A stretch of DNA of 7,437 bases from Actinomycetota bacterium (GTDB lineage Bacteria > Actinomycetota > Acidimicrobiia > Acidimicrobiales > Microtrichaceae). Below the pieces are notes generated by a model. The model was not told the DNA's origin. It saw nothing but the letters and a program-made list of their open reading frames with translations, and made no database searches. Made by a program: the position numbers and the translations under genes. The stretch lies in the NCBI GenBank assembly GCA_005777415.1, contig SXMI01000219.1:1-7437 (forward strand), given 5' to 3'. Below are positions 1 through 5,898 of the stretch, piece after piece. Every line of letters begins with the position of its first letter. Within the stretch, counting starts at the first letter, position 1.

Positions 1-148
1 AGTCGAGCTTCTCGATCAGGCCGCGCAGGTCGCCGTTGCCGTCGCCCGAGGAGTCGTAGAAGCCACGGATCGAGAGCTCGTAGAAGACGGCCCGTCGGAA
101 CCACTCGGGGTCGGCCGCTGCCTGCGGCCCGGAGGCTGGGGGGTGCAC
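1..148 (-). CDS. treS: Trehalose synthase (TreS), N-terminal fragment
   Basis: Partial gene cut by the left edge: 49 codons plus one base remain. TreS (GH13 family) interconverts trehalose and maltose in the cytoplasm by intramolecular rearrangement, feeding maltose into the GlgE glucan pathway. The visible protein contains WFRRAVFYELSIRGFYDSSG at residues 16-35, then DGNGDLRGLIEKLD at 36-49. This is the characteristic opening of actinobacterial TreS: the first strand of the GH13 barrel and the GDGxGDLxGL turn. The start is taken as GTG at 148-146. The frame stays open upstream but offers no better start, and a TANNNT -10 element lies seven bases before this GTG, suggesting a leaderless mRNA. 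It is divergent from the DsbA-fold gene at 203. Another GH13 alpha-glucosidase is possible, but the match to TreS and the glgE/glgP neighbourhood favour TreS. Catalytic residues lie outside the window. Confidence 0.88.
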   Translation of the reverse strand, partial: MHPPASGPQAAADPEWFRRAVFYELSIRGFYDSSGDGNGDLRGLIEKLD

Positions 149-155
149 GGCGATC

Positions 156-161
156 AGCGTA
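156..161 (-). promoter_or_regulatory. Leaderless -10 element for treS
   Basis: On the minus strand the hexamer TACGCT (TANNNT type) is followed by seven bases and then the GTG start of treS. This spacing puts the expected transcription start at or within a base or two of the start codon. No Shine-Dalgarno sequence precedes the GTG, which fits a leaderless message. No convincing -35 is seen. The inference rests on spacing and motif alone. Confidence 0.5.
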
Positions 162-190
162 CCGACGGCGGCGGGTCGCGGTGGTGGCCC

Positions 191-196
191 TAGGGT
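191..196 (+). promoter_or_regulatory. Leaderless -10 element for the DsbA-fold gene
   Basis: TAGGGT on the plus strand is followed by exactly six bases (GACGGC) and then GTG at 203, the geometry expected for an actinobacterial leaderless gene. There is no Shine-Dalgarno sequence. The element is 30 bp from the opposing treS -10, so the two polymerase footprints would overlap. Confidence 0.55.
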
Positions 197-202
197 GACG
201 GC

Positions 203-931
203 GTGGAGACCATCCTCGACCCGTCGACCCCGGTTCCGTCGGGCCCGGTTCCGATCGAGTGCTTCTTCGACATCATGTGCCCGTTCGCCTACCAGACGTC
301 CCTGTGGCTCCGCGACATCCGCGACCAGGGCCTGGTGGACGTGACCTGGCGGTTCGCCTCGCTCGAGGAGTTCAACCGGGAGCCCCGTCAGAAGCACCCC
401 TGGGAGCGGCCGTGGTCGTTCGGGTTCGGCATGCTCCGCGTGGCGGCCCGGCTCCGGCGGGAGGACGGCGGTCCCGACGGCGAGGGAAACACCCTGGTCG
501 AGCGGTACTACGCGTCCGCCGGGCGGTGGCTGCACGAGGAGGGCCGCAAGCCCCACTCCCCCGCCGCCTCCGAGGAGATCCTGGCCGAGCTGGGGCTGGA
601 CCCGGGCCTGGTGGCCGAGGCGATCGACGACTCGACGACGATCGACGTCGTCCGGGCCGAGCACGACCGGCTCGTCGCCGGCGGCGGGTTCGGTGTTCCG
701 ACGCTGGTGTTCCCGAGCGGGCGGGCCTGGTTCGGCCCGGTGGTCGTCCCGGCGCCTCGTGGCGACGAGGCCGCAGCGCTCTGGGACGTGGTGGCCGCCG
801 CCGAACGCTTCCCCCACCTGTACGAACTGAAGCACGTCAAGACGCCGCTCGACATGGCCCACATCGCAGAGGCCTTCCAGCCCTACCTGGATGGGCGCGA
901 CTGGATCTCGATCGAACACCCGGCTCCCTGA
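203..931 (+). CDS. DsbA-fold (HCCA isomerase/FrnE-like) oxidoreductase-type protein
   Basis: A 242-residue cytoplasmic protein with no signal peptide. Residues 17-30 form the first thioredoxin-fold strand followed by DIMCPFAY, with the motif C26-P-F-A29 in the CxxC position. The cis-proline loop is GGFGVPTLVF with P166. A helical insertion lies between them, as in the DsbA/2-hydroxychromene-2-carboxylate isomerase superfamily. The resolving cysteine is Ala, so classical dithiol oxidase activity is unlikely; a mono-thiol or thiol-cofactor-dependent (for example mycothiol) reaction is more plausible, but this is inference. The only other cysteine visible is C20 in IECFFD, which is not spaced as CxxC. 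The GTG start at 203 is chosen because a TANNNT element lies six bases upstream. The gene is divergent from treS and convergent with the FHA gene, with a 17-bp gap. The substrate is unknown and no direct link to glucan metabolism can be shown. Confidence 0.85.
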   Translation: METILDPSTPVPSGPVPIECFFDIMCPFAYQTSLWLRDIRDQGLVDVTWRFASLEEFNREPRQKHPWERPWSFGFGMLRVAARLRREDGGPDGEGNTLVERYYASAGRWLHEEGRKPHSPAASEEILAELGLDPGLVAEAIDDSTTIDVVRAEHDRLVAGGGFGVPTLVFPSGRAWFGPVVVPAPRGDEAAALWDVVAAAERFPHLYELKHVKTPLDMAHIAEAFQPYLDGRDWISIEHPAP

Positions 932-948
932 GCCCGGTGACGCTCAGC

Positions 949-1677
949 TCACCCCGACGCCCGCTCCGGCGCCCGCAGGTCGGCGTCATCCACGAGTCCG
1001 GCCCCCACGACGTGGTCGACGAGCCGCTCGCGGCGCAGGTCGGCCGACGCCCCCAGATCGCCCTTCAGGCCCCGGACACCTGCACGGGCCAGCTTCACGC
1101 AGACCAGGTCCAGCTTCCGGTGGAACTTCTTGGTCGTCCACCCGAGCCGCCGGGCGATGACGGGTGACGGCTCGAGTCGGCCGGCGTGGGTGCGGCTCGA
1201 CTCCACCAGCGCCACCAGCAGCTCGTACTGCTCCGGTGAGAACGGCACGGCGCCGAATGCGACCGTGGCCGTTCCCGTCGGGGTGGCCGGGGTCTCCGGC
1301 CCCGGGGCCGCGCTCAGGCGGCCGTCCATCCGGTAGCTCGTGGGACCGGCGCCGAACGCCACGCTGAACACCCGGTGGGTGATCGACACCTGCGAACCGG
1401 CCACGACCGGGTGGACGATGCCGTGGAGTTCGTCGCACAGGTCGATGCGGGCCGTCCGGCCCAGGTTCTCGAGCCACCAGACCCCCTGCCGACAGCTGAA
1501 CCGCCCCACGACCCGGTGCATGAACGGGTTGGCGTCCAGCACCAGATCGGCGTTCCGGCCGAACGTGAGCATCTCGCCCGGGCCGAGCCGGTGGACCTCA
1601 CCGACGAAGTCCACCTCCAGTTCGTTGCTGCTCCCGTCGTGCTCGCCGTGCAGCACCCCGAGTGGTTCCGCCACCAC
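949..1677 (-). CDS. FHA-domain protein with C-terminal winged-helix-like domain
   Basis: About 242 residues from the preferred GTG at 1677. The frame is open to a GTG at 1713, which would give 254, but the 1677 start is preceded by AGGGAGGG (1689-1682) at good spacing, whereas 1713 lies only three bases after a -10-like TAGCGT. Residues 25-110 resemble a forkhead-associated domain: LTFGRNADLVLDANP at 38-52 carries the conserved Gly-Arg, and WWLENLG at 67-73 is the usual hydrophobic strand. The residues that normally bind phosphothreonine are replaced: by alignment Ser becomes His54, the partner His becomes Val57, and the SxNG stretch reads RTAR (74-77). Residues 145-206 (FSPEQYELLVALVE through ARRLGWTTKKFHRKLDLVCVKL) look like the helix-turn-helix module found at the C-terminus of actinobacterial FHA regulators. 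The likely role is a cytoplasmic signalling or DNA-binding protein. Ligand and targets are unknown. Confidence 0.72.
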   Translation of the reverse strand: MVAEPLGVLHGEHDGSSNELEVDFVGEVHRLGPGEMLTFGRNADLVLDANPFMHRVVGRFSCRQGVWWLENLGRTARIDLCDELHGIVHPVVAGSQVSITHRVFSVAFGAGPTSYRMDGRLSAAPGPETPATPTGTATVAFGAVPFSPEQYELLVALVESSRTHAGRLEPSPVIARRLGWTTKKFHRKLDLVCVKLARAGVRGLKGDLGASADLRRERLVDHVVGAGLVDDADLRAPERASG

Positions 1678-1681
1678 GTCG

Positions 1682-1689
1682 CCCTCCCT
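1682..1689 (-). promoter_or_regulatory. Ribosome binding site that decides the FHA gene start
   Basis: AGGGAGGG on the minus strand sits four to five bases before GTG at 1677-1675 and is one of the clearest Shine-Dalgarno sequences in the window. It supports the downstream start over GTG at 1713. A second GTG follows directly (1674-1672) and cannot be excluded. Confidence 0.55.
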
Positions 1690-1716
1690 GTCCCGACCCC
1701 GCAGTCGTTCCACCGG

Positions 1717-1722
1717 ACGCTA
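1717..1722 (-). promoter_or_regulatory. Candidate -10 element for the FHA gene
   Basis: TAGCGT on the minus strand matches TANNNT. The expected transcription start is near 1710, giving a leader of about 33 bases that contains the AGGGAGGG ribosome site. The -35 region is weak and is overlapped by the hairpin/dyad at 1733-1752. Confidence 0.4.
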
Positions 1723-1732
1723 GTGATCCGGA

Positions 1733-1752
1733 CCGCGACGTGGGCGTCGCGG
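1733..1752 (-). terminator. Perfect 8-bp hairpin; terminator or operator
   Basis: Arms CCGCGACG (1733-1740) and CGTCGCGG (1745-1752) are exact reverse complements around a four-base loop. There is no T-tract after it on either strand, so if it is a terminator for the upstream minus-strand operon it is of the U-less type. It ends 10 bp before the FHA -10 element, exactly where a regulator or attenuator for that promoter could act. Confidence 0.45.
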
Positions 1753-1788
1753 CAGCGACAGTGTGCGGTCGGGCCGCCACCGGGTCCA

Positions 1789-1804
1789 CGGGGAGGCGTC
1801 CCCG
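1789..1804 (-). terminator. 6-bp GC hairpin just after the membrane-protein gene
   Basis: Arms CGGGGA (1789-1794) and TCCCCG (1799-1804) pair perfectly around a four-base loop, beginning eight bases past the stop codon at 1812-1814. The position suits a transcription terminator or 3'-end stabiliser for the propeller-glgE-membrane protein operon. There is no U-tract. Confidence 0.5.
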
Positions 1805-1811
1805 CCTGCGA

Positions 1812-2189
1812 TCAGGCGGTGCGCCGGGAGCGCAGGCTGAGCGTCGACCACCAGCCGCCGGCGGCGGCCGGGACCGCCAGGGCCAGGGTCGAGGCCATGC
1901 CGGCCGTCCCGAGCTCGTCGCGCCACACGACCGCAGCCACCGCGTCGCAGGTGTCGGCCGCCGCGCCCAGCGCCACCCACTGTCCGGTCGGCTCCTCCTC
2001 GGTCAGCTCGAGCACGGCTCCCACGCCCAGGACCACGTCGCGGATCCCGAACGCCCGGGCCATCCACACCAGCGGACCGGGCCGCACCTCGCTCGTCCGG
2101 GCCAGCACCGTGTGCGGGATGAACAACATGATCGCCCCGAAGAGGATCCGGCCGAGAGCGATCGAGCGGGCAACAGTGCGGTCGTCCAT
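1812..2189 (-). CDS. Small integral membrane protein, DUF4267-like
   Basis: A 125-residue hydrophobic protein from the chosen ATG at 2189, preceded by AGGA at eight bases. In-frame starts at 2198 (ATG) and 2210 (GTG) would add 3 or 7 residues. About four membrane segments are visible: residues 9-29 (IALGRILFGAIMLFIP), 45-63 (ARAFGIRDVVLGVGAVLEL), 70-89 (GQWVALGAAADTCDAVAAVV) and 94-115. The FGIRDVVLGVG motif followed by a short acidic loop and an aspartate in the third segment resembles the DUF4267 family of unknown function. It lies 38 bases after the glgE stop in the same direction, so it is probably co-transcribed with glgE, and a hairpin follows its stop. Function is unknown; a link to glucan metabolism rests only on position. 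Confidence 0.7.
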   Translation of the reverse strand: MDDRTVARSIALGRILFGAIMLFIPHTVLARTSEVRPGPLVWMARAFGIRDVVLGVGAVLELTEEEPTGQWVALGAAADTCDAVAAVVWRDELGTAGMASTLALAVPAAAGGWWSTLSLRSRRTA

Positions 2190-2227
2190 GCGACCCATCC
2201 TGCCCGACACCTGGCCCGTGGCGCAGT

Positions 2228-4222
2228 TCAGCCGTGCTCGACCACCAGGACGTGACCGACCCGCTCGGTGGGGTCGAGGCGCACGTAGTTGGGCCCGGCT
2301 CGCCAGGTCCAGCGCTCACCGGTCAGTGCGTCGCGCACCGTGAACGAGGCCCGACCGTCGACCCCGAGCGCGCCGGCATCGACGTGGACCGTCGTCTCGA
2401 CCACCTCGTCCGGACGGAGGTTGGCGATCACCAGCACCGAGTCCGGCCCCGAACCCGCCGTCACCCGGTGGTGGGAGTAGGCCAGCACCGCCTCGCTCTC
2501 GGTGGCGTGGATCCGGAGCGAGTCGATGCGCAACAGGCTCGGATGCGCCCGTCGGATCCCGTTGAGCTCCGCCAGGAACCCGGCGATCGAGGCCGCGTCG
2601 TCGCGGTCGAGGTCGTGATCGCGGTCGACGAGCTGGTACTTCTCGGAGTTCAGGAACTCCTCGTTCGACTCCGAAGCGGGGATGTTCTCGCAGAGCTCGT
2701 AGCCGGAGTAGATCCCCCAGGACGGGGACATCGTGGCGGCGAGCAGGGCGCGTAGCCGGAAGGCGTCGGGCGACCCGTGGCGCAGCGGCCCGGCGAGGAT
2801 GTCGGGGGTCGTCGGCCAGAAGTTCGGACGGAAGTAGGCCGCAGCCGGCCCCCGGGCGAGTTCGTCGCCGTAGGCCGCGAGCTCGTCCTTCGTGGTCCGC
2901 CAGGTGAAGTACGTGTACGACTGGCTGAAGCCGACCTCGGCGAGGGCGTGCATGCGGGCCGGGTCCGTGAACGCCTCGGCCAGGAACACCACGTCGGGCC
3001 ACTCCAACTGCACCGACGGGATGACCCAGGCCCAGAACGCCAGCGGCTTCGTGTGCGGGTTGTCCACGCGGAAGATCCGGATCCCGCGCCGGGCCCAGGT
3101 GGCGAACACCTCCCGGCAGGCCGCCCACAACTCGAGGCGATCCTCCTCCCGGTCCGGCCAGAAGCGGATCGGGTAGATGTCCTCGTACCGCTTCGGCGGG
3201 TTCTCGGCGGTGCGGACGGAACCGTCCGGGAGCTGCTCGAACCAGGCGGGGTGCGCGTCGACCCACGGGTGGTCCGGGCTGCACTGGAAGGCGATGTCGA
3301 GCGCCACCTCGACGCCCAGCTCGGCGGCGCGGCCCACGAACCGCTCCAGGTCGGCGACCGTGCCCAGGTCCGGGTGGACGGCGTCGAACCCGCCCTCCGC
3401 TCCTCCGACCGCCCAGGGGCTGCCGACGTCGTCGGCGCCGGCGACGAGCGTGTTGTTGGGCCCCTTCCGGCTCGTCCGGCCGATCGGGTGGACGGGCGGC
3501 AGGTACACGACGTCGAAGCCGTCGGCGGCGATCTGCTCGAGGCGATCCCAGGTCCGAGCCCCCGGGTGGAACCCGCCCTCGGAACGCGGGAAGAACTCGT
3601 ACCAGGCCCCCGACACCGCCCGCTCCCGGTCCACCCGCAGCGGGAACCGGGCCGAGGTGGTGAGCTCGACCACGTCGGGGACGGTCGAGACCAGGTCGGC
3701 GACGGCGTCGTCGGTGCCCGCGGCCAGCCGGACGGCATCGCTGCACCCGGTGGAGCGCAGCGTGGCCGCGGCCTCCTCCACCCGCCGTCGGGTCCGGCCC
3801 CGGAGCGCGCCCGCCCGCTCCTCGAGCAGCTCGGCGCCGACCAGGAACTCGACCGAGAGCTCGGCGCCCGCGCCGGCCCGACGGGACAGGTCGCGGCGCC
3901 AGGTCGCCACCCGGTCCAACCAGGCCTGGATCTCGAACTCGACGAAGCCCGGCTCGTCGCAGACCACCTCGCCGTGCACTCGCCCGTCACGTTCGACCAT
4001 CGCTGCGGTCGACCACCGGGAGGTACCGAGTCGTCGCCACCGCACCCGGGCGCCCAGCACGCCGTGGCCGTCGCGGACCAGTTCAGCCGAGACGGCAGCG
4101 GGGTCGCCGACCACGGCCTTGGCCGGACCACCCAACGGCGTGGTCGGGGCGACCGAACGGATCGCCACCCGGCCGGCGGCCGCGGGCGGGACGAGTCGGT
4201 TCGGGTCGGGGGCGGCGCACAC
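2228..4222 (-). CDS. glgE: Alpha-1,4-glucan:maltose-1-phosphate maltosyltransferase GlgE
   Basis: GlgE (GH13_3) transfers maltosyl units from alpha-maltose-1-phosphate to the non-reducing end of alpha-1,4-glucans in the cytoplasm, releasing phosphate. The protein has 664 residues, normal for the family (about 660-700). The order is an N-terminal beta-sandwich with PAKAVVGD at 33-40, a helical insert around 110-175, the catalytic barrel starting near SGAWYEFFPRSEGG (204-217), VYLPPVHPIGR (239-249), ALDIAFQCSPDHPW (307-320), and a C-terminal beta domain from about 575. The catalytic residues are present: nucleophile D387 in FRVDNPHTKP, acid/base E416 in LAEAFT and D474 in TTPDIL. The start is GTG at 4222, 26 bases after the propeller gene stop. 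Its ribosome site is weak, suggesting translation linked to the upstream gene. In M. tuberculosis GlgE is known to be down-regulated by Ser/Thr phosphorylation; nothing here tests this. Confidence 0.96.
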   Translation of the reverse strand: MCAAPDPNRLVPPAAAGRVAIRSVAPTTPLGGPAKAVVGDPAAVSAELVRDGHGVLGARVRWRRLGTSRWSTAAMVERDGRVHGEVVCDEPGFVEFEIQAWLDRVATWRRDLSRRAGAGAELSVEFLVGAELLEERAGALRGRTRRRVEEAAATLRSTGCSDAVRLAAGTDDAVADLVSTVPDVVELTTSARFPLRVDRERAVSGAWYEFFPRSEGGFHPGARTWDRLEQIAADGFDVVYLPPVHPIGRTSRKGPNNTLVAGADDVGSPWAVGGAEGGFDAVHPDLGTVADLERFVGRAAELGVEVALDIAFQCSPDHPWVDAHPAWFEQLPDGSVRTAENPPKRYEDIYPIRFWPDREEDRLELWAACREVFATWARRGIRIFRVDNPHTKPLAFWAWVIPSVQLEWPDVVFLAEAFTDPARMHALAEVGFSQSYTYFTWRTTKDELAAYGDELARGPAAAYFRPNFWPTTPDILAGPLRHGSPDAFRLRALLAATMSPSWGIYSGYELCENIPASESNEEFLNSEKYQLVDRDHDLDRDDAASIAGFLAELNGIRRAHPSLLRIDSLRIHATESEAVLAYSHHRVTAGSGPDSVLVIANLRPDEVVETTVHVDAGALGVDGRASFTVRDALTGERWTWRAGPNYVRLDPTERVGHVLVVEHG

Positions 4223-4248
4223 AGGTCTCAGAGGGCGGCGGGTCGCCC

Positions 4249-5823
4249 TCAGCGACGACGCACCGCGAGGTCGAACTTACCGGAGACGAACGGGACCTCA
4301 TCGGTGGTCATCCAGATGCCCGAGATGCCGAACACCCGCAGGCCGACGGCGTTGAGCCGCCCCAGGACAGTCAGCGTCCGCTCCGCCCCGGTCTCGGCGT
4401 CCACGACGGTGATGCGGCCCGTCACGAACGGGCCTCCCTCCCGGGTGGCCAGGTCGAGGTCGAGCCGACCGGCGCCCTCGGTGAGGCTGCCGCTGATCCG
4501 ACCCTCCTCGGTCACCTCGGTCAGCGTCGCCTGCGTGTCGACGTCGATGCGGAACGAGGCCCGGAACTCCTCCCGGCCGCGGACGCTGACGTCGAGGAAC
4601 GCCTCCCCCACCAACGGCAGCCGCTCGGGCGCCACGGTGGCCGCGGACGGACCGTCGACGACCCGACCCGTGTCGGGGTCGAGGAACCGACTCGGGCCGC
4701 CACAACCGATCCGTCCGGCCTCCAGACGGCACCGCGGTGCGGTGACGAACCGGCCCTCGGTCGTCCAGCCGAGGGTCCCGGCGTCGTAGGTGACCGTGTC
4801 CGGTTCGTCGGGCGGGGTGACGTCGAGGACGACACCACCGGTGGCGGGAACCAGTTGGAGGCGGGCGCAGGTCGGCCCGGACCCGAACGCCACCCGGGTC
4901 CCGTCGGGCGACGGCACGGGCCCGCAGATCCGCTCGCCGACCGCGAGCTGGAGGCGGCCGAAGGTCGAGATGGTCACGGCGATCAGCTCGCGCTGCCCCT
5001 TGGCCGAGCCGACCGCGACGAAGTACGTGCCGTCGGGGCCGAACTGCGGCTGGTCGAGCGAGAAGAGGGTGGGCACCTCGGCGTTCGAGGCGAACCCGGC
5101 CGTCACGAGCGTGTAGCGCTGCGAGGTGCCGGGGATCGTGGACGACAGCAGGAGGATCTCGTCGACCGGCGAGGCCGTCACCCCGACGTAGTTGCGCTCG
5201 GCCGGATTCCCGATCCGCGCCCCCAGCCGACCGGTCCGGTCCACCACCTGGACGACGTTGCCGAGCACGCCGATGGGCAGCGGACTGGCGAACGAGCCCG
5301 ACCGGACCGGGTCGTCACGTCGGGGGGCGGCGTCGGCCATGGCCTGCGTCCCCACCGCCACGTACGCGATCCGCTCGCCGCGCGGGCTCCAGGCCAGCAG
5401 CTGCTCGCTGCCGAGGGTGGCCACGGCCACGTCGGTGGCCAGCACGGTCGGGGTGCCGCCGCCGGCGGGCACGATCACCAGGCTCCGGTCCGCCCGGACG
5501 AAGGCCACGACGTCCCCCGTCGGCGCCAGCGCCACCGCCGACTGCTCGCCCCGGCCGACCGCGGCGCCGGACGCGACCTCAACGGGTGGTCCGGCGCCCA
5601 CGCCGACCCAGACCCGACCGTCGGCGGTCGCGTACGCGACCTTGCCCGACGGAACGGTCGGACCGCTCGGCCGGGTCGTGGTCGTGGTCGACTGGACGGG
5701 GCGACCCTCCGACCCTCCGGCGATGCCACCGGGCGCAACGGAGGCGGCGAGCACTGCGATCAACGAGGCGGCCACCACCACGATCAGCGCGTGGCGCCGG
5801 GCGCTGCGGGGCGAGGTCTCCAT
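4249..5823 (-). CDS. Secreted beta-propeller (TolB/WD40-like) protein of unknown function
   Basis: 524 residues from ATG at 5823, preferred over ATG 5859 because it begins a clean signal sequence and has GAGGAGG directly upstream. Residues 1-12 are basic (SPRSARRH), 13-30 form a hydrophobic core (LIVVVAASLIAVLAASVA), and a Ser/Thr/Pro linker containing a T-run follows at 45-60. Residues 60-395 contain repeated propeller blades with TolB-type signatures: LAPTGDVVAFV (99-109), AWSPRGERIAYV (144-155), FGPDGTYFVAV (261-271), PSPDGTRVAFG (304-314). A separate beta-rich domain fills 405-524. Four cysteines (300, 319, 365, 374) occur in two close pairs that could form disulfides outside the membrane. 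No lipobox is seen, so it is secreted or anchored by an uncleaved signal. It lies first in an operon with glgE (26-base gap) and is divergent from glgP. It may sense or bind a cell-surface ligand; a link to extracellular glucan is speculation. Confidence 0.85.
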   Translation of the reverse strand: METSPRSARRHALIVVVAASLIAVLAASVAPGGIAGGSEGRPVQSTTTTTRPSGPTVPSGKVAYATADGRVWVGVGAGPPVEVASGAAVGRGEQSAVALAPTGDVVAFVRADRSLVIVPAGGGTPTVLATDVAVATLGSEQLLAWSPRGERIAYVAVGTQAMADAAPRRDDPVRSGSFASPLPIGVLGNVVQVVDRTGRLGARIGNPAERNYVGVTASPVDEILLLSSTIPGTSQRYTLVTAGFASNAEVPTLFSLDQPQFGPDGTYFVAVGSAKGQRELIAVTISTFGRLQLAVGERICGPVPSPDGTRVAFGSGPTCARLQLVPATGGVVLDVTPPDEPDTVTYDAGTLGWTTEGRFVTAPRCRLEAGRIGCGGPSRFLDPDTGRVVDGPSAATVAPERLPLVGEAFLDVSVRGREEFRASFRIDVDTQATLTEVTEEGRISGSLTEGAGRLDLDLATREGGPFVTGRITVVDAETGAERTLTVLGRLNAVGLRVFGISGIWMTTDEVPFVSGKFDLAVRRR

Positions 5824-5825
5824 GG

Positions 5826-5832
5826 CCTCCTC
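5826..5832 (-). promoter_or_regulatory. Ribosome binding site for the propeller gene
   Basis: GAGGAGG on the minus strand, two bases from ATG 5823, or GAGG with a spacing of five. It supports 5823 over the upstream in-frame ATG at 5859. Confidence 0.55.
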
Positions 5833-5838
5833 AGGGTA
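5833..5838 (-). promoter_or_regulatory. Possible -10 element of the propeller-glgE operon
   Basis: TACCCT on the minus strand, nine bases before ATG 5823, fits TANNNT. If used, transcription would start near 5826 and exclude most of the GAGGAGG ribosome site from the mRNA, so either this promoter or that ribosome site is functional, not obviously both. The call is weak. Confidence 0.28.
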
Positions 5839-5848
5839 CCGGTGGCCC
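5839..5848 (+). repeat. Extra copy of the 10-bp half-site
   Basis: CCGGTGGCCC matches the palindrome half-site CCGGTGGACC at 9 of 10 positions, in the same orientation as the copy at 5860 and offset by exactly 21 bp, about two helical turns. It abuts the candidate -10 of the propeller gene. Confidence 0.45.
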
Positions 5849-5859
5849 GGTGCTCCCAT

Positions 5860-5893
5860 CCGGTGGACCGGAGCGCACGCTCAGGTCCACCGG
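5860..5893. promoter_or_regulatory. 34-bp near-perfect palindrome, candidate shared operator
   Basis: The outer arms CCGGTGGACC (5860-5869) and GGTCCACCGG (5884-5893) are exact reverse complements. The inner arms GAGCG (5871-5875) and CGCTC (5878-5882) also pair, and all share one axis between 5876 and 5877. Fifteen of 17 symmetric base pairs match; the only breaks are G5870/A5883 and the central CA. It sits between the divergent propeller-glgE and glgP promoters, so it is better explained as a protein-binding site than as a terminator. Confidence 0.6.
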
Positions 5894-5898
5894 CGGTC

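Noticed and set aside
930..953. Possible bidirectional terminator between the convergent DsbA-fold and FHA genes
   Set aside because: Only a 5-bp stem (GGTGA 936-940 with TCACC 949-953) around an 8-base loop, overlapping the FHA stop codon; too weak to call.
1375..2343. Plus-strand frame of 322 codons across the FHA and membrane protein genes
   Set aside because: Spans the intergenic hairpins and two opposite-strand genes, with no domain or ribosome site.
2316..3746. Open frame of 476 codons on the minus strand inside glgE
   Set aside because: Shifted-frame shadow of glgE; the composition is Arg/Gly/Pro-rich and the true frame carries the full GlgE signature.
2777..4789. Open frame of 670 codons on the plus strand, antisense to glgE and the propeller gene
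   Set aside because: It is rich in Arg, Pro, Gly and Asp with no recognisable domain, and is antisense to a gene with intact catalytic motifs. Long antisense frames are expected at this GC content.
5824..5859. In-frame ATG at 5859 giving 12 extra residues to the propeller protein
   Set aside because: The extension (MGAPGHRYPEEA) would precede a complete signal peptide, has no ribosome site, and would place coding sequence over the putative promoter and half-site.
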